Made by a program: the position numbers and the translations under genes. Below are positions 1 through 8,374 of a DNA stretch of 64,000 nt, piece by piece. Every line of letters starts with the position of its first letter. Positions within the stretch are counted from its first letter, which is position 1. The stretch is taken from NCBI GenBank assembly GCA_963834725.1, contig CAWICN010000001.1, forward strand, positions 434,001 through 498,000. The letters are read 5' to 3'. Below the pieces are notes generated by a model, which was not told the DNA's origin, made no database searches, and saw only the letters and a program-made list of their open reading frames with translations. The stretch comes from PALSA-693 sp963834725. Lineage in GTDB: Bacteria; Actinomycetota; Acidimicrobiia; Acidimicrobiales; Palsa-688.

Positions 1-195
1 GCGGGAGGCGTAGCGCCGGTACAGCTCCCGCATCGGTTCGCCGCGGTCGCCTGCCGCCACCGCCCGGAGAAGGTCGGTGTCGGCTATGGCATCAGGAACC
101 GGCTTGGTCATTCCCACCCCGAAGTCCACCATCTCCCGCACCCGCCCCTGCCAACCAGGTTCCGTCTCGCGAAACCCGGCCATGCTTACGATCAT
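1..195 (-). CDS. ECF RNA polymerase sigma factor, N-terminal part (runs off the window start)
   Basis: The reverse strand reads MIVSMAGFRETEPG, then a segment containing DTDLLRAVAAGDRGEPMREL followed by YRRYASR, which is the usual beginning of sigma-70 region 2 in ECF factors. The rest of region 2 and region 4 lie outside the window. I take ATG at 195, but ATGs at 216 and 183 are in frame and no ribosome site decides between them. The gene is divergent from the secreted protein at 504, so their promoters share 196-503. Family assignment rests on only about 65 residues; target genes and any anti-sigma partner cannot be seen. Confidence 0.6.
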   Translation of the reverse strand, partial: MIVSMAGFRETEPGWQGRVREMVDFGVGMTKPVPDAIADTDLLRAVAAGDRGEPMRELYRRYASR

Positions 196-503
196 CGGGC
201 GGCAACCATCTCCCATTCCCGGATCCGGCCCATCGTGACACCGGTCGACGCCATCTGTCCTCCCTGCCAGGCCATATGAATTCTACTCCTCGGCCATGGC
301 CGGGTTCGTGGTCGCTCTTGATGAGTACGGAGGACCGGCCTGTTCTGGTTCATCCGGCCAGCGCCTGCGCCGCGCCATCGATCCGACCGCGGGCCCGGGC
401 CGGACCGCCGAACAACCAGTACCTCGTTGACAGTTGAACCGGAACGGCCGCAGCGGTCGTACTCCTACTCAACTCACTGCAACAAAGAAAGGAACAACAC
501 ACA
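196..503. promoter_or_regulatory. Divergent intergenic region
   Basis: About 300 bases lie between the sigma-factor start and the secreted-protein start. The stretch 275-300 is locally AT-richer and could hold promoter elements for either gene. No clear -35/-10 pair or long palindrome was found. The ribosome site AAAGGAAC just before 504 belongs to the secreted-protein gene. Confidence 0.3.
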
Positions 504-1145
504 ATGTTCAAGCGACTGATGTCGAAGCGCCTGGGAGCCATTGCCGGAGTCGCCGCGGTGGCCGCGGCTGGAGTAGGCAGCACCCTCGCTTTCGCTGGTG
601 GTGCGAATGCAGCCGTCACGAGCACGTCGTTTAACATGGTCCGCTCCGCAGCCTCGGTCAAGGCCAACTGCTTGCAGAACGCCACGGCCCACGTCACGAT
701 CACTTCGCAAGGCCCGGTCGAGACCATGAAGATCTCGGCCAGCCACCTGCCGAGCAACACCGACTTCGATCTATTCGTGATCCAGGTTCCCAACAGCCCG
801 TTCGGGATCTCCTGGTATCAGGGCGACCTTCAGAGCAACGACAACGGCAATGCGAACGGGACTTTCGTGGGGCGATTCAGCATCGAAACCTTTGCGGTCG
901 CGCCCGGAGTTGCGCCAGCCCCGGTCGTCTTCCACAATCCGTTCCCCGACGCCAGCGAAAACCCGTCCTTCAATCCGGTGCAGATGTACCACCTCGGTGT
1001 GTGGTTTAACTCGCCGGCCAGTGCCATCGCCGCTGGCTGCGCCTCGACGGTCACTCCGTTCAACGGTGAACACAATGCCGGTGTACAGGCCCTGAGCACC
1101 CAGAACTTCCCGGTCCTCGACGGTCCGCTCCACAATATCCACTGA
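504..1145 (+). CDS. Small secreted protein of unknown function
   Basis: 213 aa. Residues 1-36 form a typical Sec signal: MFKRLMSKR, then the hydrophobic stretch AIAGVAAVAAAGVG, with cleavage likely after AGGANA. The mature part (about 175 aa) has no catalytic motif I recognise. It is rich in Asn, Ser and aromatics and holds two cysteines (in VKANCLQN and AAGCAST) that could form a disulfide outside the cell. AAAGGAAC lies about 12 nt upstream of ATG 504. The gene is divergent from an ECF sigma factor, a common arrangement for sigma-controlled envelope genes, but that link is inference. A hairpin suitable as a terminator follows at 1156-1193. Confidence 0.75.
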   Translation: MFKRLMSKRLGAIAGVAAVAAAGVGSTLAFAGGANAAVTSTSFNMVRSAASVKANCLQNATAHVTITSQGPVETMKISASHLPSNTDFDLFVIQVPNSPFGISWYQGDLQSNDNGNANGTFVGRFSIETFAVAPGVAPAPVVFHNPFPDASENPSFNPVQMYHLGVWFNSPASAIAAGCASTVTPFNGEHNAGVQALSTQNFPVLDGPLHNIH

Positions 1146-1155
1146 CCCTTACGCC

Positions 1156-1193
1156 TGCCGGGGATGGAGGGCACCGACCTTCCGTCCCCGGCA
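1156..1193. terminator. Hairpin between convergent genes
   Basis: TGCCGGGGA (1156-1164) pairs perfectly with TCCCCGGCA (1185-1193). It lies between the 3' end of the secreted protein (1145) and the 3' end of the minus-strand ATPase gene (1278), so it could serve both. There is no clear T-tract. Confidence 0.5.
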
Positions 1194-1277
1194 TTGGCGC
1201 GCTCCCGCTCGCCTGGTTGCCGGGAGCTACCTCGTCTGGTCTGGGTCTCTTCCGGACAGGTCGGGCTCAGGTCGAGT

Positions 1278-4268
1278 TCAGGCGTTCGCACGCTCGCCGG
1301 GCACCTCGAGGAGGGGCCACGGGCCGGGTACCCCTTTGAGATCGTAGGTGCCATGGTCGACGAAGGTGAGCCTGGAGCCGAGCAGGAGATCGGTGACGGT
1401 CTTGGACACGAGGACTTCCTCTGGGTCGGCCAGGTCACAGATCCGCTGAGCAATGACCACTGCGAGCCCGGCGATGTCGTCGCCTCTTTGTTCGATCTCG
1501 CCGGTGTGGAGTCCGGCACGCACCTGGATGCCCAAGCCATCCATCCGGGTCCGGATGGCCTGCGCGGCCCGGACCGCCCGTCCGGGCTGATCGAAGGTGG
1601 CGAGGATGCCGTCACCGGTCTCTTTGACCAGCACGCCGTGTTGGCGGGCGACCTCCTCCGCGGCCAGGCGGCCGTGCTCGTCCAGCAAAGCCCGCCAGCC
1701 CCGGTCGCCAAGGGTGGCGGTCCGGTCCGCGGAGGCCACGATGTCGGTGAACAACACTGTGGCCAGACTGGTCGTGGTCGGCCCTGGCGCGCCTCGGAGC
1801 TTCTCGGCCAGGAGCCGGGCGTCGCGGACCAGGCCCGGCAGGTCCCCCGAGTACGGGTCGGTCATGTCGGCGGAGCACGCGTCGAATGTGGCCGAGGCCC
1901 GAGGAGCGAGATCGCCGAGGAGGTCATGGCCCTCGGCCGCTCGGCCCGGATCGTCAAGCAAGGCCAGTGCGACCCACTGGGCCGGTGAGGTTACGGCCTC
2001 GAGCAGCGCGTCGACATCGGCATGCCGCTCGCCCCGTCCCAGCCGCCGGCGCTTTACCGCCTCGGCGCACGCGGCTTCGAGGGCGCTGCGACACAGACTG
2101 GGAACCACGTGGCGCGCGACCCTCGCCGGGAGGTCGCTCTCGGCTCGGGCCAGGGCGTGAGCGTCATCCAGGTAGCGGCGGACCGGGTCCAGACACGCTC
2201 GCAGCTCTATGACCGAGCCTTCCCGCCGAGCTACCTCCCACACCGTGGCGTCGATGCCGAGGCGCCGGACGGCTTCGGGCAGCCGGTCGTCGTGCGTGAA
2301 CACGATCACCTGCCGGCGGTGGGCGGTTTCGTCGAGCGCCCGCGCCAGGCCGTCGACGCGGGCGGGGTCCATCGACTGCACGGGGTCGTCGATGACCAGG
2401 AATCGGAAGGGGCTCTCGGGCAGTGTGGCGCGAGGCAGGAACAGGCTCAAGGCTAAGGCGTGCAGCTCTCCCTGGCTCATGACCCCCAGTGCCGTGCCCT
2501 CGGTGCCATCGACGGTGACGTCGAGGACCATCTTGCGCTGCGTCGCCGAACCGGTCAGCTCGACACGGCCGAGGTCGATGTTGGACTGCACTCGGAGGAG
2601 TCCCCACACCCTGGCGGCTTCGGTCGCGATCGGCGCGAACCGCTCGCTGCGAATCTTCTGGCCTTGGTCCTTCAGCCATTTCTCAGCCTTCTTCAGCGCG
2701 GGCAAGCGCTCGACGGCGAGCCGGCTGGCGCCAGCCCTGTGCAACCATCCACTGACCTCGAGCGCAACGGGTCGCCAGGCGTCATCCCGTCGCTCGAGCT
2801 CGGCCACAGCCGCGTCGCGAACTTCTGCAGTGGCGTCGGCCAGGATGGGCACGGCCTCCTCGAGGACGGCTGCGACCCGGTCGGGATCCCGAGGCCCCGA
2901 CGCCAGCTTCTGCCACGCTGCCCACGCCGCCTGGGTGTCGATCCCGGACCCGCCTGCATCCTCCAGCTCCCGGGGTGGCTGCCCGAGCTCGTCAGCGGCT
3001 CGCAAGGCGGCCTCGGCGGCGGCGTGAGCGGCGTCGGCTTGCTCGGCCGAGGCCCGGAGCCGGCCCGCCTCGGCCGCGGCTCGCTCGTGCCACCCCGCGT
3101 CGAGCGCGCCTTTGTGGCCGCACACCGGGCAGTCTCGGTCACCGTGGGCCTCATGCAAGGCGAGGGCGCCAGCCACGATGTCAGCCGTGCGCCGGGCCTG
3201 GTCGGCGTCGGTGCCGACCAACCCAACCATCGCCCTGGAGGCGTCGCGCAGGGCGGCAACGACCTGGGCGGTCCGGGCCGCATCGGGGGCGCGGAGCGCG
3301 GCCAGCTGCCGCAGTATCCCAAGGTCAGGGGATGGAGATTCCTCGGCGCCCGTGAGCATTTGCGCAACGGTGTCGAGATCGGGGTGCCGCCCTGTGAGCG
3401 CCTCCATACAGCGCCGGGCCCGGTCATCGTCGCACTCTTGCAGCCGGGCCATGAGCAGCGCCAAGGAGTCGGCCACCTCCTTGTTGGCCCTCTCGCGCGC
3501 CCGGCGCTCGTCGGCCAGACACCGCTCGGCCGCCACCAGATCGTCCAGGCCCAAGATGCCGGCCATGGCGTCGTAAAGCTTGGAGGGAGCCTCGTCGAGC
3601 ATCGACCCCAGCTCGTTGTAGGACAGGAAGGGACGGTGGGCGTCCAGGGCGTTGCTCCAGCCCAAGGCCTCCAGCTCTCCGAGGGAGCTGGCGCCGCGCT
3701 CGACGCTTACCGTTCCATCGGCGAATTTGTCGCCTTCGCGCCAGGTGCGTGTCACGGTCGTGGGGCGCGGGTAGCCCTCCTCGAGGAACTCCGCCTCGAT
3801 GCGGGTCGAGCCCGAATAATGCAGGTTGCGCCAGCCCTCCTTCCACACCTGCGACCGACCTGCAAAGCGGCGGCTGTCGCCCGTCAGCAGGACTTCGAGG
3901 CCCTCCGCCAGGCTCGACTTGCCCGAACCGTTGCGCCCCACAACCAGCGTCAGGCCGGGGCCGGCCTGCATCTCGAGGCGCGTCGCCCGTCCGATGCCGC
4001 GGAAGCCCTCCACGGTGACCGACCCGAGGTAGGCGCCGGCCGGCTCGCCGGCCGGGCCGGTCGGACTCGGAACCAGCCCCTCCGGCTCGGCGCCTCGGAG
4101 GACGGCTTCCAACTCGTCCGGACCTCGAAAGGCGCCAACCACGAGGTTGCGCACCTCCGCGGTGAGTGATCGGTCCGCCGTGAGGCGGTCGGAGAGGAGC
4201 TGCGCCAGGACCCGATCCACGCCTGCCAGTTTGGCGGTGCTGGCGCCATCGCACCAGAGATGCGACAC
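1278..4268 (-). CDS. SMC/Rad50-like AAA ATPase fused to a C-terminal class III nucleotide cyclase domain
   Basis: 996 aa. Order of parts: N-terminal helical segment 1-80; head with Walker A GRNGSGKSS at 111-119; alpha-helical arm; CPVC at 380-383 (CPVCGH), like a Rad50 zinc hook; returning arm; signature MSQGELHALALS near 597-608; Walker B FLVIDDPVQSMD near 623-634; H-loop VIVFTHDD near 654-661. A helical region (about 700-815) follows, then a class III adenylate/guanylate cyclase domain at about 830-996. In the cyclase the metal aspartates are present (FTD, D842; KETGDG, D886), as are Lys882 and Arg942, but the usual transition-state Asn position (938) is Val. Start is GTG at 4268, with GAGGT a few bases upstream. 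I do not know a named family with this architecture. A DNA- or RNA-end sensor coupled to a nucleotide signal is an inference. Confidence 0.85.
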   Translation of the reverse strand: MSHLWCDGASTAKLAGVDRVLAQLLSDRLTADRSLTAEVRNLVVGAFRGPDELEAVLRGAEPEGLVPSPTGPAGEPAGAYLGSVTVEGFRGIGRATRLEMQAGPGLTLVVGRNGSGKSSLAEGLEVLLTGDSRRFAGRSQVWKEGWRNLHYSGSTRIEAEFLEEGYPRPTTVTRTWREGDKFADGTVSVERGASSLGELEALGWSNALDAHRPFLSYNELGSMLDEAPSKLYDAMAGILGLDDLVAAERCLADERRARERANKEVADSLALLMARLQECDDDRARRCMEALTGRHPDLDTVAQMLTGAEESPSPDLGILRQLAALRAPDAARTAQVVAALRDASRAMVGLVGTDADQARRTADIVAGALALHEAHGDRDCPVCGHKGALDAGWHERAAAEAGRLRASAEQADAAHAAAEAALRAADELGQPPRELEDAGGSGIDTQAAWAAWQKLASGPRDPDRVAAVLEEAVPILADATAEVRDAAVAELERRDDAWRPVALEVSGWLHRAGASRLAVERLPALKKAEKWLKDQGQKIRSERFAPIATEAARVWGLLRVQSNIDLGRVELTGSATQRKMVLDVTVDGTEGTALGVMSQGELHALALSLFLPRATLPESPFRFLVIDDPVQSMDPARVDGLARALDETAHRRQVIVFTHDDRLPEAVRRLGIDATVWEVARREGSVIELRACLDPVRRYLDDAHALARAESDLPARVARHVVPSLCRSALEAACAEAVKRRRLGRGERHADVDALLEAVTSPAQWVALALLDDPGRAAEGHDLLGDLAPRASATFDACSADMTDPYSGDLPGLVRDARLLAEKLRGAPGPTTTSLATVLFTDIVASADRTATLGDRGWRALLDEHGRLAAEEVARQHGVLVKETGDGILATFDQPGRAVRAAQAIRTRMDGLGIQVRAGLHTGEIEQRGDDIAGLAVVIAQRICDLADPEEVLVSKTVTDLLLGSRLTFVDHGTYDLKGVPGPWPLLEVPGERANA

Positions 4269-4276
4269 TGACCTCG

Positions 4277-4759
4277 ATGCCGAGGACGTCCGGCCTGCCC
4301 CGGAGCCAACACCGCCCGTCGGACCTGCTCGAGTTGGCCGAGGCCGTGCTCAGCGGCCACGAGGCTCTGCCGCCGAGCGGATGGCAGCATGCCTGCGCCC
4401 TCCTGGCCCGCCAGGCTCTCGAGGCGACGCTCGATGACGTGATGGACCAGCGGGCTCCCCAGCTGGCGCACCGCCCCGCCAGGTACCAGGTGCTTTGCCT
4501 ACCCGTGTATATGAAAGAAGCGGACGTCGCCGGCCGCATCAATCACCTCTGGTGGAGCCTGGCCACCGCTGGCAGGCATCACGCCTACGAGCTGGCGCCC
4601 ACAGCCGTCGAGCTGCGCGGGTGGCTCGATGATGTAGCCGAGACCATCGCTACCCTCAGCTCCACCGGCGCCAGCCTGCCGTCGCCACAGCAAGGTCTCA
4701 CCGGTCAGCCCACCGCCGTGACAACGGTGGCGGTCAGCTCAGCGGACCAGTGCGGGTGA
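4277..4759 (+). CDS. Small helical (HEPN-like) protein divergent from the SMC-cyclase gene
   Basis: 160 aa, mostly predicted helix with no signal or membrane segment. The core runs from SDLLELAEAVLSG through LLARQALEATLDDVMDQ to WWSLATAGRHHAYELAPTAV and ELRGWLDDV. The paired helices and the RHH/His-rich segment recall HEPN-type domains, but a canonical R-x4-6-H motif is not evident. Its start codon is 8 nt from the start of the SMC-like gene, so each gene's 5' signals sit inside the other or the annotated starts are too long. Its stop overlaps the start of the DUF1361 gene. Coupling of a small helical protein to an SMC-like ATPase is common in defence loci; the function here is not known. Confidence 0.7.
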   Translation: MPRTSGLPRSQHRPSDLLELAEAVLSGHEALPPSGWQHACALLARQALEATLDDVMDQRAPQLAHRPARYQVLCLPVYMKEADVAGRINHLWWSLATAGRHHAYELAPTAVELRGWLDDVAETIATLSSTGASLPSPQQGLTGQPTAVTTVAVSSADQCG

Positions 4760-5418
4760 GCAGCTACCTGCACAGTTTCGTCTTCACCGAGCGGAGCGTA
4801 CTGGCGGGCCACCTCCCATGGATGGGATGGAACCTGTTGCTGGCCGCCGCTCCGCTCCTTCTCGCGTGGGTGCTGTTCCGTCCGGCTCGACGGCACGGAG
4901 CCATTTGGTGGCTGGGAGTGGTGGTATTCGTGGCGTTTTTGCCCAATGCCGCGTACGTGCTGACCGACGCCGTTCACCTGGTCCAGGATATTCAGCGGGT
5001 CAAGCGGCCCTCGGTCCTGGTTGGGGCGATCATCCCGCTCTATTGTGCCTACTTCCTTGCCGGTCTCGCCTGCTACTCGATCGCTTTGACTAAGCTCCGG
5101 CGCTATCTCATGGGAGCAGGACGGACCTACGTGGCCCTGGCTGCTGAAGTGTCGCTGCACGTCCTCGTCGCCGTGGGCATCTTCCTGGGCCGGGTCGACC
5201 GGCTCAACAGCTGGGACATCCTTGCTCGGCCGGCCGGTGTGATCTTGGCCCTGGTCCATCTAGCAAACGGCGAGGCAGCATTCACCTTGCTGATCCTCGC
5301 GGTAACGGTCACCGTGGCCAAGCTGGCTCTTACCGGCATAGGTCGGATGGGTTGGGCCGCGCTAGGCCGGGCGCGAACGCTTGTTCCGGCGCCCGCTCGC
5401 TTCTCCGGCCCCTCGTAG
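4756..5418 (+). CDS. DUF1361 family integral membrane protein
   Basis: 220 aa from GTG 4756; GTG 4750 is also possible. The protein has about five to six hydrophobic segments and the family hallmarks FLPNAAYVLTDAVHL and FLGRVDRLNSWDIL, typical of DUF1361. The family has no established function. GTG 4756 overlaps the TGA of the preceding gene (GTGA), so translation is probably coupled to the HEPN-like protein, placing a membrane protein in the same transcription unit. No nucleotide-binding domain is visible. A role as a membrane effector of the neighbouring cyclase is a hypothesis only. Confidence 0.85.
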   Translation: MSSYLHSFVFTERSVLAGHLPWMGWNLLLAAAPLLLAWVLFRPARRHGAIWWLGVVVFVAFLPNAAYVLTDAVHLVQDIQRVKRPSVLVGAIIPLYCAYFLAGLACYSIALTKLRRYLMGAGRTYVALAAEVSLHVLVAVGIFLGRVDRLNSWDILARPAGVILALVHLANGEAAFTLLILAVTVTVAKLALTGIGRMGWAALGRARTLVPAPARFSGPS

Positions 5419-5461
5419 ACCCTGAACAACCGGGAATCGTCGCACAGGCGACTTCCGCAAC

Positions 5462-6796
5462 TTACACGCTCACGTTGTAAGCCTTCGCTGCCGCCTTTCG
5501 CAGGTCGGCGCGGAAGTCCGGGTGGGCGACGCCGATCAGCTCGGCAATGCGCTCGCGCAGGGATTTACCACTCAGCTTGGCGATGCCCTGCTCGGTGACG
5601 ACGTAGTCGACGAAACCGCGGTGCGACGTGATCGTGGAGCCCTCGGGCAGCGTCGCCATGATGCGCGGCCGGCGCTCGTTGTTTACGAGCTGCGAGGAGG
5701 GCAGGACGATGATCGAGTGGCGGTTGGTGACATGGCTGGCGTAGGCGAAGGTGGCCTGGCCGCCGGTACCGGTGTAGGGCAGCGGTCCCCAGCTCTCGGC
5801 GCAGACGTTACCGGTGAGGTCGACGAAGAGGGCGTTGTTGATCGCGACGAAGTTCTCGAACTGGAGGATGAGGCGCATGTCGTCCGTGTGGTTGAAGTCA
5901 TAGAGCTCGAAGGCCGGATGGCCGTCGATGCGGGCCAGTTCCTCGGGCGGGATCTGGGCGGCGAGGCTCGCCACCACCTTGCCCGGATGGACCGCTTTGT
6001 ACTTTCCTGTGACCACGCCTTGGTCGACGAGGTCGACGACGCCGCCGGGCAGCAGTTCGGTGTGGATGCCGAGGTCGTGCCGGTCGCCCAGGTAGAGGCA
6101 CATCGCGGCAGAGACGTCGCCGATGCCGATCTGGAGGGTCGAGCGGTCGGGGATCAGCTCGTACGCGGTGAGCGTGCAGATCACCTCGGCCGCGTCAACC
6201 GTCTCCTCCGAACGGGGCGCGATCGGCGCCGGCAGCGCCTGGCCCTCGAAGAGGGTCACGCGGTCGAACCTCGAGATGTGGACCCGGTTGTGGCCGCCCG
6301 TGCGGATGAAGTCCGGGTGGATCTCGCCGACCAGGCGCTTCGAGGTGGCCATCACGGTGTTTGCGAAGAACACGGCGCTGCCAAAGGAGCAATAGCCATC
6401 CTGATCCGGTGGCGAGATGGGAATGGCGGCGACGTCGTACTCGAAGTCCCACCCCGCCGGCATGCGCCCCTCGCGGAAGCCGGCGACGGGCACGTATTCG
6501 AATCGCCCTCCTTGCGCGGCCTTCCGCTCGAGCGGCCCGTTGTAGATGGTGCGGATCCTGAAGGCGCCAGAGAACTCGGGCCGGTCCCAGTCGAAGGGCG
6601 TGAGGCAAGTGCAGATCGTCACGTCCGCCAGCTCGTCCGCCCGCGCCGTGAGCCCCTGGCAGAGCGTGACCGGCACCGAGCTGACGCCGCCCATCCAGAC
6701 GACGTCTCCCGATTTAACGATTCGCATCGCCTCTGCCGGGGACATCAGCCTGTCCGCCACCTGCTGCAACCAGTCCACCGCCCCCTCGTTCGCCAT
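5462..6796 (-). CDS. Acetyl-CoA hydrolase/transferase family CoA-transferase
   Basis: 444 aa, full length for the 4-hydroxybutyrate/acetyl-CoA transferase family, which moves CoA between acids through a glutamyl-CoA intermediate. The active-site context GIHTELLPGGVVDLVDQGVV contains the expected glutamate at 247. The C-terminal half has ATFAYASHVTNRHSIIV- and TSHRGFVDYVVTEQG-type segments found in this family. ATG 6796 is preceded by AGGAGAAG at good spacing. The gene converges with DUF1361 and lies downstream of a GC-rich palindrome (6875-6906). Specific donor and acceptor are not readable. Confidence 0.9.
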   Translation of the reverse strand: MANEGAVDWLQQVADRLMSPAEAMRIVKSGDVVWMGGVSSVPVTLCQGLTARADELADVTICTCLTPFDWDRPEFSGAFRIRTIYNGPLERKAAQGGRFEYVPVAGFREGRMPAGWDFEYDVAAIPISPPDQDGYCSFGSAVFFANTVMATSKRLVGEIHPDFIRTGGHNRVHISRFDRVTLFEGQALPAPIAPRSEETVDAAEVICTLTAYELIPDRSTLQIGIGDVSAAMCLYLGDRHDLGIHTELLPGGVVDLVDQGVVTGKYKAVHPGKVVASLAAQIPPEELARIDGHPAFELYDFNHTDDMRLILQFENFVAINNALFVDLTGNVCAESWGPLPYTGTGGQATFAYASHVTNRHSIIVLPSSQLVNNERRPRIMATLPEGSTITSHRGFVDYVVTEQGIAKLSGKSLRERIAELIGVAHPDFRADLRKAAAKAYNVSV

Positions 6797-6874
6797 TCGC
6801 CTCTTCTCCTGGCTGTCACCGATGTCCTGTGCCGGTCAGAATACCGCATGCAAACGGCGCCACCGGGGCTCCGT

Positions 6875-6906
6875 GGGCCCGTCGGCGTCAGCTGACGCTG
6901 GGGCCC
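6875..6906. promoter_or_regulatory. Nested palindrome between two minus-strand genes
   Basis: A perfect 14-bp palindrome GCGTCAGCTGACGC (6885-6898) is flanked on both sides by GGGCCC (6875-6880 and 6901-6906), allowing a longer hairpin. It sits after the phosphotransferase gene (ends 6986) and before the CoA-transferase start (6796). It could be a terminator for the first or an operator for the second. Confidence 0.4.
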
Positions 6907-6985
6907 TCCGGAACTTCCACCTGCTCGCTCACGCCACCACCCCCGGACCAGCGCGGAAGAGGATCGAACGCGCTCGCACGACAGC

Positions 6986-8071
6986 CTATCGACCGAAGGC
7001 GGCTCGGGTCGCGGCTGCGGTTGAGCTGAAGTATTCGGGTGGCTCTATAAAGCCCCACTCGTTAAAGGTCTGGCCGGAGGCCAGTGCCCGGCGATATCCA
7101 AAGCAAACCAGGTAGAGCGGCCGGATGTACATCACCGCCTCGAGCCGGTCGAGCTCTTCGTCGGTCGGCTCGATGTGCTGATGGTAAGCATTGACGGCCG
7201 CCGCGATGCTGTCCTCGTTGGCCCGGCGAGGGCGCCAACTTCCCGTCCCCCAGATCAGCCAGACGAAGTCGGCAAGGCGCGGTCCGCGCCCCGACGCCAT
7301 CCAGTTGATCGCCACGGGCCCTCGGTCGCTTATGATCGCATGACTTTGGGCGTGGAGGAGGTTGCCGTGGAGCAAACCCTCGGGCAGGCCGTGACCGTCG
7401 TCGGCCGACCGCACTTGCTCTCGGAGTCGCTCGAAACGCTCTCGATCGGCCGGCGCCACCCTGGTGTCCGCGGCGTCGAGAAAGGCCAGGCCCGCCAGCA
7501 GGTCCTGACGCGGCGTGCCCTCCCGGCTCGGGTCCTGACCATCCGCACCGCCGGGGCGGCTGACAGACTCGTCGAGCGGCAGGGCGTGCAACCGTCCGAG
7601 CAGGTCACCCATGATGGCGAACTGGTCGGTGAACTGCTCGGTGCCGTCCGGAAGCGTCGGGCCTTCAACGAACCGGGTGACCAGCACCGCGCTGCCGTCG
7701 AAGTCGGAAACCGCGTCGTCGACCGCCAGGCGCTCCGCCGGGTAGCCCTGCTTCTCGAGGTATCGCAGGATGGCGGCGTCACCCTCGACGCCGACCCGTG
7801 GACGAGCGGGCGGGAACGCCCGGGCGACCCATGGCTCACCGTCGTTCCTGTCGATACGAAAGACGTAGGTGGTGTGCACACTGAGCTTCGTCGCAGTGGT
7901 GGCGTCGATGCCGTAGCGATCTCGGAGATGGGCGAGCAGGCGCTCGGCCACGGGCTCGTGGTGCATCCGCGCATCGAGACCCTCGAGATCCGTCAGCGCC
8001 TCGGTGTAGCGCTGCCCAATTTCCTCGGCGTGGCGGCGGACGACCTTTTTGAAGCTGGCATCCTTGGTCAT
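6986..8071 (-). CDS. Aminoglycoside-phosphotransferase-fold protein with altered catalytic residues
   Basis: 361 aa from ATG 8071, chosen because GGAGG lies 8 nt upstream (rejecting an in-frame ATG at 8167). The fold is recognisable: an N-lobe with THTTYVFRI-like strands and WVARAFPP, then the C-lobe. The catalytic loop, normally HGD-x-H-x-x-N, reads HGNLLHAQ, and the metal-binding Asp before Trp (usually IDW) reads AINWMASGRG. Thus the catalytic base, the metal-ligand Asn and the second Asp all appear replaced. It may be a pseudokinase or may use other residues. APH-like enzymes phosphorylate small molecules, but no substrate can be inferred. It is monocistronic by spacing. Confidence 0.8.
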   Translation of the reverse strand: MTKDASFKKVVRRHAEEIGQRYTEALTDLEGLDARMHHEPVAERLLAHLRDRYGIDATTATKLSVHTTYVFRIDRNDGEPWVARAFPPARPRVGVEGDAAILRYLEKQGYPAERLAVDDAVSDFDGSAVLVTRFVEGPTLPDGTEQFTDQFAIMGDLLGRLHALPLDESVSRPGGADGQDPSREGTPRQDLLAGLAFLDAADTRVAPADRERFERLREQVRSADDGHGLPEGLLHGNLLHAQSHAIISDRGPVAINWMASGRGPRLADFVWLIWGTGSWRPRRANEDSIAAAVNAYHQHIEPTDEELDRLEAVMYIRPLYLVCFGYRRALASGQTFNEWGFIEPPEYFSSTAAATRAAFGR

Positions 8072-8374
8072 GGACAACCTCCCCTTGACACCTTCGTCCC
8101 CCAGCGACGCAGTGTCGGAAGATGGCCTGTGACGTTGACGACCGAGAGGGCTAATCCCCTTCGCCAATGGAACCCCGACTGGGGCAGGTGTTCCATAGCT
8201 CGGCGACCGGTCGCCGCCGTGAACACACTCTTACTCAGGCGGTCGGCCTTCGTCAAGCCTTTTCGTCCAAATCCCATCCCCCCGATAAGCGAGCTAGAAC
8301 GACGAACCGGGACGCACCGTAGACTCCAAGACAGTCCGACTGACCAAATGCAATGTTCACGGTGAGGTGAGAGG

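Noticed and set aside
2460..4169. 569-codon open frame on the plus strand
   Set aside because: It lies wholly opposite the SMC-cyclase gene and its translation has no domain. High GC leaves long opposite-strand frames open.
5522..6895. 457-codon open frame on the plus strand
   Set aside because: Antisense of the CoA-transferase with a clear active-site Glu.
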